A stretch of DNA of 64,000 nucleotides, from the NCBI RefSeq assembly GCF_009725205.1, contig NZ_WNZY01000001.1:1-64000 (forward strand). Direction: 5' to 3'. Position 1 is the stretch's first letter. Every line of letters begins with the position of its first letter. The notes beneath the pieces were generated by a model. That model had not been told where the DNA came from, made no database searches, and worked only from the letters and a program-made list of their open reading frames with translations. The DNA is from Paenibacillus timonensis. GTDB taxonomy: Bacteria > Bacillota > Bacilli > Paenibacillales > Paenibacillaceae. Shown here in pieces: positions 28,668 to 37,444 of the stretch. The position numbers were made by a program, and so were the translations under genes.

Positions 28668-29226
28668 TCGCGGTATACAAGCAATTCGAGATAATTTCGG
28701 AAAGCCGCATGACTAGACTAAGACGCGTATTTTGCAGAACAAAGTATTCCATGAAGCCGCCGACATTGACGATGCCCGTTAGATGGATATCGCCGACCGG
28801 CGGTAATTCTTTATTTACGCCTGCGCCGGGACGAAGCGGTCCTTGGACGACCTGAATGGATCCCACGCTGGACGTTTGGCCGAGACAAGCGTCAATGCTA
28901 ATAATATACGGATCAACGAAGCGAGAGTGGATTTGGTCCAGCGTTTCTTTTAAATTCATCGCATGTACAGGCTCTTCTAAGGTGCCATAAAGGTGGAAGT
29001 ACGAGCTGTGATACTTGGCCAATGCGCTACCGACTAGAGGCCCTAAGCAATCACCGGTAGAACGGTCCGTACCAATGCACACGATGACCATATCTTGCCC
29101 AGGGGTAACCTGTCCAAAATGCAAAAGCAACCGGTGAATAATCGCCGAATGAATGCCGGGTTCGGTATGCGGGATTTTTAAATAAGGAATTTCTTGCCCT
29201 GGAATTGTCGGTTGAAGCTGTGACAT
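28618..29226 (-). CDS. yyaC: Putative sporulation protein YyaC
   Basis: A 202-residue homologue of YyaC, related to the GPR-type spore protease fold. Conserved segments include VIVCIGTDRSTGDCLGPLVG and YIISIDACLGQTSSVGSIQV with VGDIHLTGIVNVGGFMEY; the acidic residues in TDRSTGD and DACLG are plausible catalytic ones by family resemblance. In Bacillus yyaC is expressed in the forespore. ATG follows GGAAAGGAAG. The gene runs against its neighbours, with a convergent overlap with the DUF4446 gene. Confidence 0.85.
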   Translation of the reverse strand: MSQLQPTIPGQEIPYLKIPHTEPGIHSAIIHRLLLHFGQVTPGQDMVIVCIGTDRSTGDCLGPLVGSALAKYHSSYFHLYGTLEEPVHAMNLKETLDQIHSRFVDPYIISIDACLGQTSSVGSIQVVQGPLRPGAGVNKELPPVGDIHLTGIVNVGGFMEYFVLQNTRLSLVMRLSEIISNCLYTAIKEWTRGSISLARREL

Positions 29227-29358
29227 GGAATCTTCCTTTCCACTGGGGGATCATGTGCGTACGAAGCGCACTTCAAAGATTTAGTAGATAGTATATGGAA
29301 GAAACACATATTATATACTCATACGAAAGTCTCATTGGGGAAAAGGAGAGGAATCGAA

Positions 29359-29616
29359 GTGGAAGAAGAAGATTGGTTAGTGATGGCCTTTGATTCAACC
29401 CAGCAAGCGCTGCGCGCCGAAATGCTTTTGGAGTATGCCGACGTAGACATTGATTTATGCCCCACGCCTAAAGAAATCACCGCCGGGTGCGCGTTATCGA
29501 TACGGTTCCCGCAATTATCATTGGATGCGGTTAAAGAGATTATTACATCCGAATCAGTAGAGATTCGGGGGATTTACTCCCGTCAAGGGATGGGCTATGA
29601 TAGCATCAAGTTATGA
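29359..29616 (+). CDS. DUF3343 domain protein
   Basis: An 85-residue protein with DSTQQALRAEMLLEYADVDIDLCPTPKEITAGCALSIRF, the DUF3343 pattern (putative Se/S carrier-like family), with two conserved cysteines. Function is unknown; a role in sulfur handling would fit the nearby desulfurase-like gene but is only inference. GTG is taken as start because AAAGGAGAGG lies 7 nt upstream. mscS follows after 22 nt, so they are probably cotranscribed. Confidence 0.8.
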   Translation: MEEEDWLVMAFDSTQQALRAEMLLEYADVDIDLCPTPKEITAGCALSIRFPQLSLDAVKEIITSESVEIRGIYSRQGMGYDSIKL

Positions 29617-29638
29617 AATCTGAGAAGGATTGATAGAT

Positions 29639-30502
29639 ATGCTATTGGCGAATGAAACTGAAGTGATCCAGGATGCTGCCGAAACGGTAAACACCTGGAG
29701 AGATCATATATGGAATTGGTTTACAGATATGGATATGTGGACGAATGTTCTCTACGCGGGGATAAAAATCATCATTATCTTTGTCCTCACTCGTTTGTTC
29801 GTTCATATCGTGTTCCGATTGATCGATCGATCTTTGCAGAAGCGAGAAAAAAGCCGGCTGCAGATGAACCCGCGGCGATTGATTACGGTGGGAGAGCTGC
29901 TGAAAAATGTCACCAGTATCACCAGCAACTTCATTATGGTGATGTTGGTGTTGGGGGAGATTGGTTATGATTTGGCACCGCTGTTAGCGGGCGCCGGTGT
30001 TCTTGGGCTGGCCATAGGTTTTGGTGCCCAGAGTTTGGTGAAGGATGTCATTACCGGGTTCTTTATTATCCTGGAGGATCAGTTTGCCGTTGGGGACGTG
30101 ATTCAAACGGGCAGTCTGAAGGGAACGGTAGAAATTATTGGTCTACGTTCCACGCGGCTGGTGAGTTGGACGGGGGAGGTACATATCATTCCAAACGGGA
30201 TGATCACCAATGTGACGAACTTTTCCGTGGGGACCGCATTGGCAGTGGTCGATTTGCCGTTCAGCAACACTCGGAAATTAGTAGGGGCCGTAGAGCTACT
30301 CCAGGGGGCCATGCAGCGATTGAGCGAGGAACAGGAGCATATCCCTCAGGTACCAAGCGTCCTGGGCATCCAGTCCTTAACGGCAAGCGAATACGTCATT
30401 CGGATCGCCGTGGAGTGCCCCCCGGCTGTACGTGCCGATGTCGAGCGGCAGATTCAGACCTATGCCAAGGAAGCACTGGAGCAGGCTGAGATGAACGCGT
30501 AA
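29639..30502 (+). CDS. Small-conductance mechanosensitive channel (MscS family)
   Basis: A 287-residue membrane channel that releases solutes on hypo-osmotic shock. Three membrane segments are visible; the pore helix is AGAGVLGLAIGFGAQSLVKDVITGFFIILE, with the Gly/Ala packing typical of TM3, and the beta domain follows (DQFAVGDVI, RSTRLVSWTGEVHIIPNG). ATG is preferred to a TTG 9 nt upstream since AGAAGGA is correctly spaced. Length and layout match the YkuT-like subgroup. Confidence 0.93.
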   Translation: MLLANETEVIQDAAETVNTWRDHIWNWFTDMDMWTNVLYAGIKIIIIFVLTRLFVHIVFRLIDRSLQKREKSRLQMNPRRLITVGELLKNVTSITSNFIMVMLVLGEIGYDLAPLLAGAGVLGLAIGFGAQSLVKDVITGFFIILEDQFAVGDVIQTGSLKGTVEIIGLRSTRLVSWTGEVHIIPNGMITNVTNFSVGTALAVVDLPFSNTRKLVGAVELLQGAMQRLSEEQEHIPQVPSVLGIQSLTASEYVIRIAVECPPAVRADVERQIQTYAKEALEQAEMNA

Positions 30503-30565
30503 CACCGGAAGGCCTCATGTAGGAATAGGACATAAGTATAGAAGATGGGATAGGGGGAATAAGCC

Positions 30566-30793
30566 ATGGAGCGTAAATCATTTCAGTTGGGCGATATCGT
30601 GCAAATGAAAAAAAACCATCCTTGCGGCAGCAATGAAATGGAAATCATCCGAATGGGTATGGACATCCGCATCAAATGCGTAGGCTGCAAACACAGCGTT
30701 TTGGTGCCCCGTGCCAAGTTCGAGAAGAATATGCGTAAAGTGCTCCGCTCGGCGACGCCCACACAAGAGGAGTCGGGGCAGGACGGACAATAA
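30566..30793 (+). CDS. DUF951 family protein (YyzM-like)
   Basis: A 75-residue protein: FQLGDIVQMKKNHPCGSNEMEIIRMGMDIRIKCVGCKHSVLVPR. The CGxN and CVGCxH pattern with three cysteines suggests a small metal-binding or nucleic-acid-binding fold, as in the DUF951 family that sits near rpsF in many Firmicutes. GATAGGGGG precedes ATG. Function is not known. Confidence 0.88.
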   Translation: MERKSFQLGDIVQMKKNHPCGSNEMEIIRMGMDIRIKCVGCKHSVLVPRAKFEKNMRKVLRSATPTQEESGQDGQ

Positions 30794-30836
30794 ACGTCAG
30801 AGGAACAAACAATTTATGGGATGAAGGATGCCTCTA

Positions 30837-30865
30837 TTGCATTCGGAATGAATTCATGGTACAAT
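30837..30865 (+). promoter_or_regulatory. tRNA-Ser promoter
   Basis: TTGCAT and TACAAT are 17 bp apart; the -10 ends 12 nt before the tRNA 5' end. Confidence 0.75.
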
Positions 30866-30877
30866 CATTCTTGCTGT

Positions 30878-30968
30878 GGAGAGGTACCCAAGAGGCCCAA
30901 GGGGGTTGACTCGAAATCAACTAGGCGTCGCAAGGCGTGCGTGGGTTCGAATCCCACCCTCTCCGCCA
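30878..30968 (+). tRNA. tRNA-Ser (anticodon CGA)
   Basis: A 91-nt class II tRNA. GGAGAGG pairs with CCTCTCC; the anticodon stem GTTGA/TCAAC encloses the loop CTCGAAA (anticodon CGA, reading UCG). A long variable arm follows, then the T-arm GTGGGTTCGAATCCCAC. Discriminator G and CCA are encoded. Confidence 0.96.
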
Positions 30969-30984
30969 TTTACTTAATTAGACG

Positions 30985-31015
30985 AACTCTTACGTTTATG
31001 CGTAGGAGTTTTTTT
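30985..31015 (+). terminator. Terminator after tRNA-Ser
   Basis: AACTCTTACG and CGTAGGAGTT pair (one G-T) around TTTATG, followed by a T-run. Confidence 0.88.
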
Positions 31016-31049
31016 GTTGTATAGAATTTTGAGCCTAATGAAAAGGAAA

Positions 31050-31071
31050 GAAGGACCCTTTCGGGTCCTTC
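31050..31071 (-). terminator. Probable minus-strand terminator (yjzC side)
   Basis: GAAGGACCC-TTTC-GGGTCCTTC, 9-bp stem. On the minus strand it is followed by TTTCCTTTTC. The 277 bp between it and yjzC contain short open frames without SD and no other recognisable element. Confidence 0.6.
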
Positions 31072-31348
31072 CTCTGGTTGACGGCGAACTGATTTTGGAA
31101 TTCTTTTCTCAGCGACAAACAGAAACCTTACGATGTTTGCCTTAGCAAGCACGAATCAGGGAAGAGGGGTCTTCGCTAACTCGTGATCTGATGCTTCTAC
31201 AAGTCGTGAACAAGATCTCCTTGCGGTTTGTTTCTCGCGGAATCCTCTAAACGGACCAACGGAACCACACCTCTCTTGCTCGCCGTCGATTGTATTATGT
31301 GCAGGATTCGTTTTTCTATACACATGAATTTTAATGGGTCAAAAATCC

Positions 31349-31546
31349 TTAATGGACGCGGGCCTTTTCTTCCTTTTTCCACTTGCGGTCTTTGTTTGAC
31401 GTCTCAGGGAATTTCTCGCCCTTCTGCAACGTAATCCGCTTTGGATGTTGTATCTGCGTATGGAAGCTTCGCGCCTCACCGACTTCCACGTATACGCCCG
31501 GGTTTGGAGCGCGCATACCTTCCTCAAATTCCGTTTGTTCACCCAT
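31349..31546 (-). CDS. YjzC family protein
   Basis: A 65-residue protein: MGEQTEFEEGMRAPNPGVYV, then VEVGEARSF, KRITLQKGEKFPETSNKDRKW. The pattern (G/E)xxAPNxGxYxExGE and the closing KGxxFPxTSNxxRxW are those of the small Bacillus YjzC family, whose function is unknown. AAGGAGG lies 8 nt before the ATG. A second open frame in another phase over the same DNA is a shadow. It stands alone between the tRNA and rpsF. Confidence 0.85.
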   Translation of the reverse strand: MGEQTEFEEGMRAPNPGVYVEVGEARSFHTQIQHPKRITLQKGEKFPETSNKDRKWKKEEKARVH

Positions 31547-31736
31547 CTGGCGTTCCTCCTTTCAGCCTCACATTGGAATTCACGCTTATTGTTTGTCAGA
31601 GCGGCTTAATCATGTACCGCGAAGGACCGATAATTATTTACAAGCATAAAAGCGATGTGGGGGAAATGTTTAAGTCATGGGGAAGCGGATGAGAGGACTT
31701 GTCATCATGGTCTTAAAGAAGGCAAGTATTGGGTCC

Positions 31737-31765
31737 TTGCACAGCTGACATCAATTTGATATACT
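31737..31765 (+). promoter_or_regulatory. rpsF operon promoter
   Basis: TTGCAC and TATACT with 17-bp spacing, about 83 nt upstream of rpsF. The leader contains GCGAGTTTACGCTCGC (GCGAG/CTCGC hairpin), which may take part in S6/S18 autoregulation. The rest of the 301-bp gap shows nothing else. Confidence 0.7.
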
Positions 31766-31847
31766 ACTATGGTGCGAGTTTACGCTCGCTCCTTGCTCCT
31801 AAACGAGTTACGTATTGGGGGCCATAGTCCAAGAGGAGGTGAATCAG

Positions 31848-32132
31848 ATGCGCAAATACGAAGTGATGTACATTATTCGTCCTGACGTTGAACAAGAAGC
31901 TGTTCAAGCTACAGTCGAAAAATTCCAAGGCATCATCCAAAACGGCGGTGAAATTACCAAACATGACGTGATGGGCAAACGCCGGCTTGCGTATGAGATT
32001 AACAAGGTTCGCGATGGAGTTTACGTTCTCGTAAATTTCACAGCTACCCCTGAAGTGGTAGCTGAGTTGGAACGGATCTTGAAGATTTCCGACGAGGTTA
32101 TCCGTTATCTCATTACGAAAGACGTAGCCTAA
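31848..32132 (+). CDS. rpsF: 30S ribosomal protein S6
   Basis: A 94-residue S6 protein: MRKYEVMYIIRPDVEQEAVQ, then GKRRLAYEINKVRDGVYVL. It binds S18 in the small-subunit platform. ATG follows GAGGAGGTG; an upstream in-frame start lacks an SD. First gene of the conserved rpsF-ssb-rpsR operon. Confidence 0.98.
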   Translation: MRKYEVMYIIRPDVEQEAVQATVEKFQGIIQNGGEITKHDVMGKRRLAYEINKVRDGVYVLVNFTATPEVVAELERILKISDEVIRYLITKDVA

Positions 32133-32172
32133 TTCAAGTTTGAGTAACCATTGCCCGAAGGAGGGGATTTGA

Positions 32173-32661
32173 TTGTTGAACCGTGTCATACTCATCGGAC
32201 GTCTTACCCGGGATCCAGAGCTGCGATATACGCCAGCCGGCGTAGCGGTAACTCAGTTTACGCTTGCAGTAGACAGACCGTTCACCTCGCAAGGGGGCGA
32301 ACGCGAAGCGGATTTTATCCCGGTCGTAACCTGGAGACAGCTTGCCGAAACTTGCGCGAACTATTTGCGTAAAGGCCGGTTAACGGCTGTGGAAGGACGT
32401 ATTCAAGTACGGAACTACGAGAATAACGAAGGTAAACGCGTATACGTAACCGAAGTTATTGCCGATAATGTCCGTTTCTTGGAATCGAACCGCGAAGGCG
32501 GTGCAGGTGGTGGCGGCGGTACGCGGGAGGAAGCTCCATTCGGAGGCGGCGGCGGTGGCAATAGCAACCGTGGCGGTAATTTCTCACGCGGCAATCAAGA
32601 TGATCCATTCTCCGACGACGGGAAACCGATCGATATCTCGGATGACGATTTGCCATTTTAA
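32173..32661 (+). CDS. ssb: Single-stranded DNA-binding protein
   Basis: A 162-residue SSB: OB fold at 1-107 ([20 protein letters not shown]), a Gly-rich disordered linker at about 108-150, and the acidic tip DISDDDLPF that recruits repair and replication partners. Start is TTG (two in a row) behind AGGAGGGG. It sits between rpsF and rpsR as in Bacillus. Confidence 0.98.
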   Translation: MLNRVILIGRLTRDPELRYTPAGVAVTQFTLAVDRPFTSQGGEREADFIPVVTWRQLAETCANYLRKGRLTAVEGRIQVRNYENNEGKRVYVTEVIADNVRFLESNREGGAGGGGGTREEAPFGGGGGGNSNRGGNFSRGNQDDPFSDDGKPIDISDDDLPF

Positions 32662-32682
32662 ACACGGAAAGGACTGACAAGC

Positions 32683-32952
32683 ATGAGCTTCAAGCAAAGA
32701 GAAGGCGGAGACGACAAAAGACCGGCTCGCCGTGGCGGCCGCAACAAACGTCGTAAAGTGTGCTACTTCACTGTGAATAAAATTACTCACATTGACTATA
32801 AAGATACGGAGCTGCTGAAGAAATTCATCAGCGAACGCGGCAAGATTTTGCCTCGTCGTGTTACTGGCACTAGCGCTAAATACCAACGCCTTTTGACGAT
32901 CGCGATCAAACGCTCCCGTCAAATCGCATTGCTTCCTTACACAACGGAATAA
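32683..32952 (+). CDS. rpsR: 30S ribosomal protein S18
   Basis: An 89-residue basic protein with [24 protein letters not shown] and [16 protein letters not shown], typical S18. The single cysteine in KVCYF corresponds to the zinc-free form. ATG follows GGAAAGGA. It ends the operon, directly before a strong terminator. Confidence 0.98.
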   Translation: MSFKQREGGDDKRPARRGGRNKRRKVCYFTVNKITHIDYKDTELLKKFISERGKILPRRVTGTSAKYQRLLTIAIKRSRQIALLPYTTE

Positions 32953-32971
32953 GCAGTGATCTGCTAAAGAG

Positions 32972-33005
32972 ACAGCCGAACCTTAGGGTTCGGCTGTTTT
33001 TTTAT
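32972..33005 (+). terminator. Terminator of rpsF-ssb-rpsR operon
   Basis: ACAGCCGAACC-TTAG-GGTTCGGCTGT, 11-bp stem, followed by a run of T. Confidence 0.92.
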
Positions 33006-33252
33006 TTAGAAAAGGGATGACTAAAGAACCATCTATCGAGTACTTACGACATAATTCAAGTAAATGGAGGGGAGATTCAGTCGATTTGTGACGAGATAGA
33101 TAGATAAGTATCGAAAATTGTTAACATATCTGGTTAAGTACGAGTAAGAAAAATTAACGTTCAACTTTTTGCAAACGCTTCATATTCAAAAATTCTATAA
33201 AATATTAGTAATTCAGGGGTAAAAAGGAGCCAACAAACGATTAAAAAAGATA

Positions 33253-33281
33253 TTGACGTGAGATATTTTCACATGTATTAT
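33253..33281 (+). promoter_or_regulatory. Predicted promoter of the oligopeptide transporter operon
   Basis: TTGACG and TATTAT, 17-bp spacing. It implies a transcript leader of about 300 nt before oppA. I see no known riboswitch or T-box signature in the leader. The region 33006-33252 is AT-rich and contains no supported gene. Confidence 0.6.
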
Positions 33282-33593
33282 GAACAATAATTCAACTGGT
33301 GTTTTTCCCTTGCTGGGGACCGGCTAAAGACCCTTATTAACCGTTGGTTTATACCGAACCTATGTCACCCTTTATTACAAACGGCTCATGGAATTCAACT
33401 CCTTAAAGGCTAGAGGTCATGGTAGAGGTAGTGCCAAAGGTTAATAGGTAAGTCGTTTTATTCCAGGCTGTAAGCACGGTTAGAAGTGACGGAAGAAGAT
33501 AAAGGGGGAGATTGGAAGACAGATCCAGACGAAAGTGAAATTAGACGAAACTGCATGTTCTCAACTTCATTAAACAAGGAGGAGTCAACACAC

Positions 33594-35333
33594 ATGGTGG
33601 CTAAGAAGAGAAGTTTATGGTCCCTTTTACTTATTTTATCCCTCGTAGGAATTTTGTTTACGGGCTGCAGTACCAATAACACAGCTTCCAATACGCCGAC
33701 TCCGACAGAGAACAACACAACTCCAGAGAATACAACGGAGCCTGAAGCAGAACCATCGGCCGATGAGCCGGTGGATGGCGGTACGATTACATTGAGCACT
33801 TTCTCTGACGTCGTCAGCTTGAACCCTATTTTCATTAATGATACTTCTTCCGGCGATGTAGCTCAGTTCCTGTTCGCCAAGTTGTACGACTTGGATCGCG
33901 AAGGGAATGTCGCTGCCGAACCTTGGTCTTTGGCATCCGAGCTCCCGCAAATTTCAGAGGATGGTTTGACATATACCGTTAAGCTGAAAGATACAGCGAA
34001 ATGGAGCGACGGACAGCCGGTAACGGTAGATGACCTCATCTATACTTTCGATACGGTTCGCAATCCGGAAGCAGGTGCTCCAGGCATCAGCTTATTCGAT
34101 AAGGTTGAGAAAATCGATAAAGTAGATGACCATACCGCAAACATTAAATTGAAACAAATTTATGCTCCTTTCCAATACACGCTGGTGACGGAGTTGGTTC
34201 CAGCCCATGTCCTTAAGGATATTCCTGTGAAAGAACTTCAATCTAATGCTTACGGCACCGATCCAGCGAAGACGGTCACGAATGGACCATGGAAGTGGAC
34301 CGCTTGGAAGCAAGGGGAAAGCCATACACTTGATGCCGATCCAAACTATTGGGGAGCCGTCAAACCGCATATTGCCCAAGTTATTTATAAAATTTATGCC
34401 GATCAAAATACGGAGGTTCAGGCATTACTCAAAGGAGACACCGATCATGTCAGCGCCATCCCTGTGACTCAGGTTGAGGTCGTTAAGGGAAATGACAAGA
34501 TTGACGTCATTCAGAAGCCGGGACCAACGTATGAATATATCAATTTTAACTTCGATTCGAAAAACTTCCCTGAAAAATATGGTTTATTCGAAGGGCAGAA
34601 GACAAGACAGGCCATTGCCTACGCGATCAATCGGCAAGGGATGGTTGATAATGTATTGAAGGGCGTCGGCGCATTGATGAATGCCCCGTTCCTCCCGGAT
34701 ACATGGGCCGATCCGAAAGATGCCGCCGTTAACTATGATTACAATCCTGAGAAGGCCAAACAATTGTTGGCAGAAGACGGTTGGGTAGCCGGCAAAGACG
34801 GGATTCTTGAAAAGGATGGACATCGTTTCTCCTTCGAATTGCAGTACAATGCCGGGAATAGCCGTCGTGAGCAGGTGTCGGCAATCATCCAACAGAACCT
34901 GAAAGATGTTGGCATTGAAGTGACTCCGAAGGGGATCGATTTCGCAGCTTGGATTGACCAGAATGTAACGCCAGGTAAATATCAAGCGATTCTTCTGGCC
35001 TGGTCTTTGAATACGCCAGACCCTGATTCCGAGAGTATCTTCTCTTCGAAGTATTTCCCGCCAGCAGGACAAAACAGCGGTTGGTATAAAAACGAAAAAC
35101 TCGATCAATTATGGGTGGATGGATACTCTACAGTAGACCAAGCAGAACGCCAAAAGATCTATAAGGAAGTAGCCAAAGAGATCTCCACTGACTTGCCTTA
35201 TGTATTCCTGTACCAATATGGTAGTGCGATTGGGACGGGACCAAGAGTACATTGGGCTGAGGATGACCGACCTGAACCATCATTGGGTTATGGTCAATAC
35301 TTCCATGCTATTAAATGGTGGGTAACCGAATAA
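33594..35333 (+). CDS. oppA: Oligopeptide ABC transporter substrate-binding lipoprotein
   Basis: A 579-residue SBP_bac_5 extracytoplasmic receptor. A lipoprotein signal peptide (KKRSLWSLLLILSLVG) ends at LFTGC, followed by a Thr/Asn/Glu/Pro-rich linker of about 40 residues. The binding domain has DGLTYTVKLKDTAKWSDGQPVTVDDLIYTF and YEYINFNFDS. AAGGAGGAG lies 9 nt before the ATG; an upstream in-frame start has no SD. It heads a five-gene operon with two permeases and two ATPases. Peptide size preference cannot be read from sequence; dipeptides or other solutes remain possible. Confidence 0.9.
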   Translation: MVAKKRSLWSLLLILSLVGILFTGCSTNNTASNTPTPTENNTTPENTTEPEAEPSADEPVDGGTITLSTFSDVVSLNPIFINDTSSGDVAQFLFAKLYDLDREGNVAAEPWSLASELPQISEDGLTYTVKLKDTAKWSDGQPVTVDDLIYTFDTVRNPEAGAPGISLFDKVEKIDKVDDHTANIKLKQIYAPFQYTLVTELVPAHVLKDIPVKELQSNAYGTDPAKTVTNGPWKWTAWKQGESHTLDADPNYWGAVKPHIAQVIYKIYADQNTEVQALLKGDTDHVSAIPVTQVEVVKGNDKIDVIQKPGPTYEYINFNFDSKNFPEKYGLFEGQKTRQAIAYAINRQGMVDNVLKGVGALMNAPFLPDTWADPKDAAVNYDYNPEKAKQLLAEDGWVAGKDGILEKDGHRFSFELQYNAGNSRREQVSAIIQQNLKDVGIEVTPKGIDFAAWIDQNVTPGKYQAILLAWSLNTPDPDSESIFSSKYFPPAGQNSGWYKNEKLDQLWVDGYSTVDQAERQKIYKEVAKEISTDLPYVFLYQYGSAIGTGPRVHWAEDDRPEPSLGYGQYFHAIKWWVTE

Positions 35334-35359
35334 GAAGTTGTACGGATACAGGAAATAAA

Positions 35360-35426
35360 CCGCAGGAGGGGAAAGGGAGAATTCTCTTTCTCCTTCTCCC
35401 TTTCAAGGAAGGAAGTTTCCCTGCGG
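35360..35426 (+). repeat. Nested hairpin between oppA and oppB
   Basis: Outer stem CCGCAGG/CCTGCGG encloses an 11-bp stem GAAAGGGAGAA (35371-35381) / TTCTCCCTTTC (35394-35404). No T-run follows. Such structures after the binding-protein gene usually protect its mRNA or lower downstream expression, giving excess receptor. Confidence 0.7.
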
Positions 35427-35459
35427 CTTTATACCTATTAAATGTGGGAGGATAAAACG

Positions 35460-36431
35460 ATGACAGAATATCTGATCCGTCGCTTACTGCAATCGGTTCT
35501 AGTTATTTTTTTGATCACTGTCGTCACCTTTTTGCTCATCCATGCAGCACCGGGCGGTCCAACTCAAGTCATGCTTGCCCCCGGTTTGTCGCCGGAAGCT
35601 TTTGAACAGCAGAGGCACAATATGGGGCTGGATCAACCGATTCCCGTCCAATATATTCGATGGGTCGGAGACTTGCTGCAAGGCGACATGGGTTATACGT
35701 TTAAAAACCATTTGCCGGTTGGTGATTTGCTCTGGCCGCGGATCGCTAACACGCTAATTTTGATGGGCGCAGCTTGGTTGCTTACGCTTGTTATCGCTCT
35801 ACCTTGGGGCATTTACAACAGCACGAAAGTGTACGGCATTTCAGATCAGACGGCATCCTTTATTTCTTATTTAGGTTTTGCCATGCCGACTTTTTGGTTC
35901 GGTATCCTGTTACAACAATGGTTCTCCCTTGGCTTGGATTGGTTTCCGCTTTCGGACATGCATAGCCGCGGTAAGGAGGGAAGCGTCTTTGATTTGTTCA
36001 TGCATCTGGTATTGCCAGTCACCGTCCTCTCTTTGGGCTTCCTTGCTTCCTACATTAAATACGCTCGAGCCAGTATGTTGGAAGTGTTAGAACAGGATTA
36101 CATTCGAACTGCCCGTGCTAAAGGGGTAAAGGAAAGGAAAGTCATATTCCGCCATGCCCTGCGAAATGCGCTCATCCCGATCATTACGATCTTAGGATTG
36201 GATTTGCCGATCCTTGTAGGTGGGGCGGCATTGACTGAAAATGTATTTAACTGGCCAGGGATGGGGCGCCTCTATGTTGAGATGGCTACTGCACGGGAAT
36301 ATTCCGTGTTAATGGCGATTACGATTGTCACCGCCGTGGTGGTCGTCATCGGCAGCTTATTAGCGGATATTCTGTATGCCATTGTGGATCCGCGAGTCAA
36401 ATTGGGAGGAAAGGGGACAAAGGCAGCATGA
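35460..36431 (+). CDS. oppB: Oligopeptide ABC transporter permease OppB
   Basis: A 323-residue inner-membrane permease with six predicted membrane segments. The first is LLQSVLVIFLITVVTFLLIHAAP. The EAA loop that docks the ATPase reads YIRTARAKGVKERKVIFRHALRNALIP. ATG follows GGGAGG by 8 nt; an earlier in-frame start has no SD. The stop overlaps the oppC start (ATGA). Confidence 0.94.
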   Translation: MTEYLIRRLLQSVLVIFLITVVTFLLIHAAPGGPTQVMLAPGLSPEAFEQQRHNMGLDQPIPVQYIRWVGDLLQGDMGYTFKNHLPVGDLLWPRIANTLILMGAAWLLTLVIALPWGIYNSTKVYGISDQTASFISYLGFAMPTFWFGILLQQWFSLGLDWFPLSDMHSRGKEGSVFDLFMHLVLPVTVLSLGFLASYIKYARASMLEVLEQDYIRTARAKGVKERKVIFRHALRNALIPIITILGLDLPILVGGAALTENVFNWPGMGRLYVEMATAREYSVLMAITIVTAVVVVIGSLLADILYAIVDPRVKLGGKGTKAA

Positions 36432-37444
36432 GTGATATGAAGGTAACGATATCGTCGAGAACATCCCCGGACGTAGTGACGCCAGAACCCAATCCATCGC
36501 CTAACCTCAAAAACTCGGTAACCTCACTTTCAGCGAAGAAGCCTTTAGGGCCTTGGGGGATGTTGTGGAGGAAGTTTTCGCGAAATCCCTACGCGATGAC
36601 TGGATTTGTGGTATTGCTTATCTTTATCCTCGCCGCCGTATTTGCGCCGTGGATTACCAAGTACGATCCGGCAAAAATCGATATGATGTTTCCGAATCTC
36701 AAGGCAGGGGCTGAGGGTCATCTGCTGGGAACGGACGAATTGGGTCGTGACGTATTCGCAAGGTTATTGTATAGCGCGAGAATCTCCTTGTTAATCGGGT
36801 TTTCGGTCGCCTTGGCATCGGTGGTTGTAGGTTCGATTATCGGCGCTATTTCCGGTTATTTTGGCGGATGGGTGGACACGGTGTTCATGCGGATCGTTGA
36901 CGTCATGAACTCGGTACCTACGTTGTTCCTCAACATTTTGGTGCTGGCGATCTTCGGATCGGAAATCAAGTATATGATTTTGATCTTGGCTTTTACTAGC
37001 TGGATGAGCATCGCTCGGCTGGTGCGGGGGAACTTCCTCCAACTGCGGGAGATGCAGTACGTGGAGGCCGCTCGTGCGATCGGGGTGTCCAACACGGGCA
37101 TCATATTCCGTCATTTATTGCGAAACTCTACGTTCCCGATTATCGTCAACGCGACCTTGATGGTCGGTGCGGCCATTCTTAGCGAATCGGCCTTGTCTTA
37201 CCTTGGTTTAGGCATCCAGCCGCCGGCCACCAGCTGGGGGCTCATGCTGAGTAATGCGCAGGAGTTTATGTTAGTTGATAAAATGCAGGCCGTATACCCT
37301 GGCTTGTGTATCTTGATTGTCGTCCTTGCGGTGAACTTTATCGGTGACGGTATCCGCGATGCGCTGGATCCAAGACAGAATCTGAACAAATCCCGGAGGA
37401 GGCTGGCAAAATGGCGGAGAAACTTCTCGAAATCCGAAAACTGA
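36428..37444 (+). CDS. oppC: Oligopeptide ABC transporter permease OppC
   Basis: A 338-residue permease partner of OppB. It has the OppC N-terminal segment with one membrane helix (MTGFVVLLIFILAAVFAPWI), GTDELGRDVFARLLYSARISL, and the EAA motif YVEAARAIGVSNTGIIFRHLL. Six membrane helices are predicted. Its first 45 residues form a Pro/Ser-rich cytosolic extension. It overlaps oppB by 4 nt and oppD by 34 nt. Confidence 0.94.
   Translation: MSDMKVTISSRTSPDVVTPEPNPSPNLKNSVTSLSAKKPLGPWGMLWRKFSRNPYAMTGFVVLLIFILAAVFAPWITKYDPAKIDMMFPNLKAGAEGHLLGTDELGRDVFARLLYSARISLLIGFSVALASVVVGSIIGAISGYFGGWVDTVFMRIVDVMNSVPTLFLNILVLAIFGSEIKYMILILAFTSWMSIARLVRGNFLQLREMQYVEAARAIGVSNTGIIFRHLLRNSTFPIIVNATLMVGAAILSESALSYLGLGIQPPATSWGLMLSNAQEFMLVDKMQAVYPGLCILIVVLAVNFIGDGIRDALDPRQNLNKSRRRLAKWRRNFSKSEN

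Noticed and set aside
31197-31382. 61-codon minus-strand frame next to yjzC
   Set aside because: Overlaps yjzC in another phase and lacks an SD.
33170-33185. CcpA cre-like TGCAAACGCTTCA upstream of the opp operon
   Set aside because: One base short of the cre consensus and about 80 bp from the promoter; the match is too weak.
33282-33593. Known riboswitch or T-box in the opp leader
   Set aside because: No T-box GGGTGG-type motif, SAM, lysine or cobalamin core could be recognised by eye.
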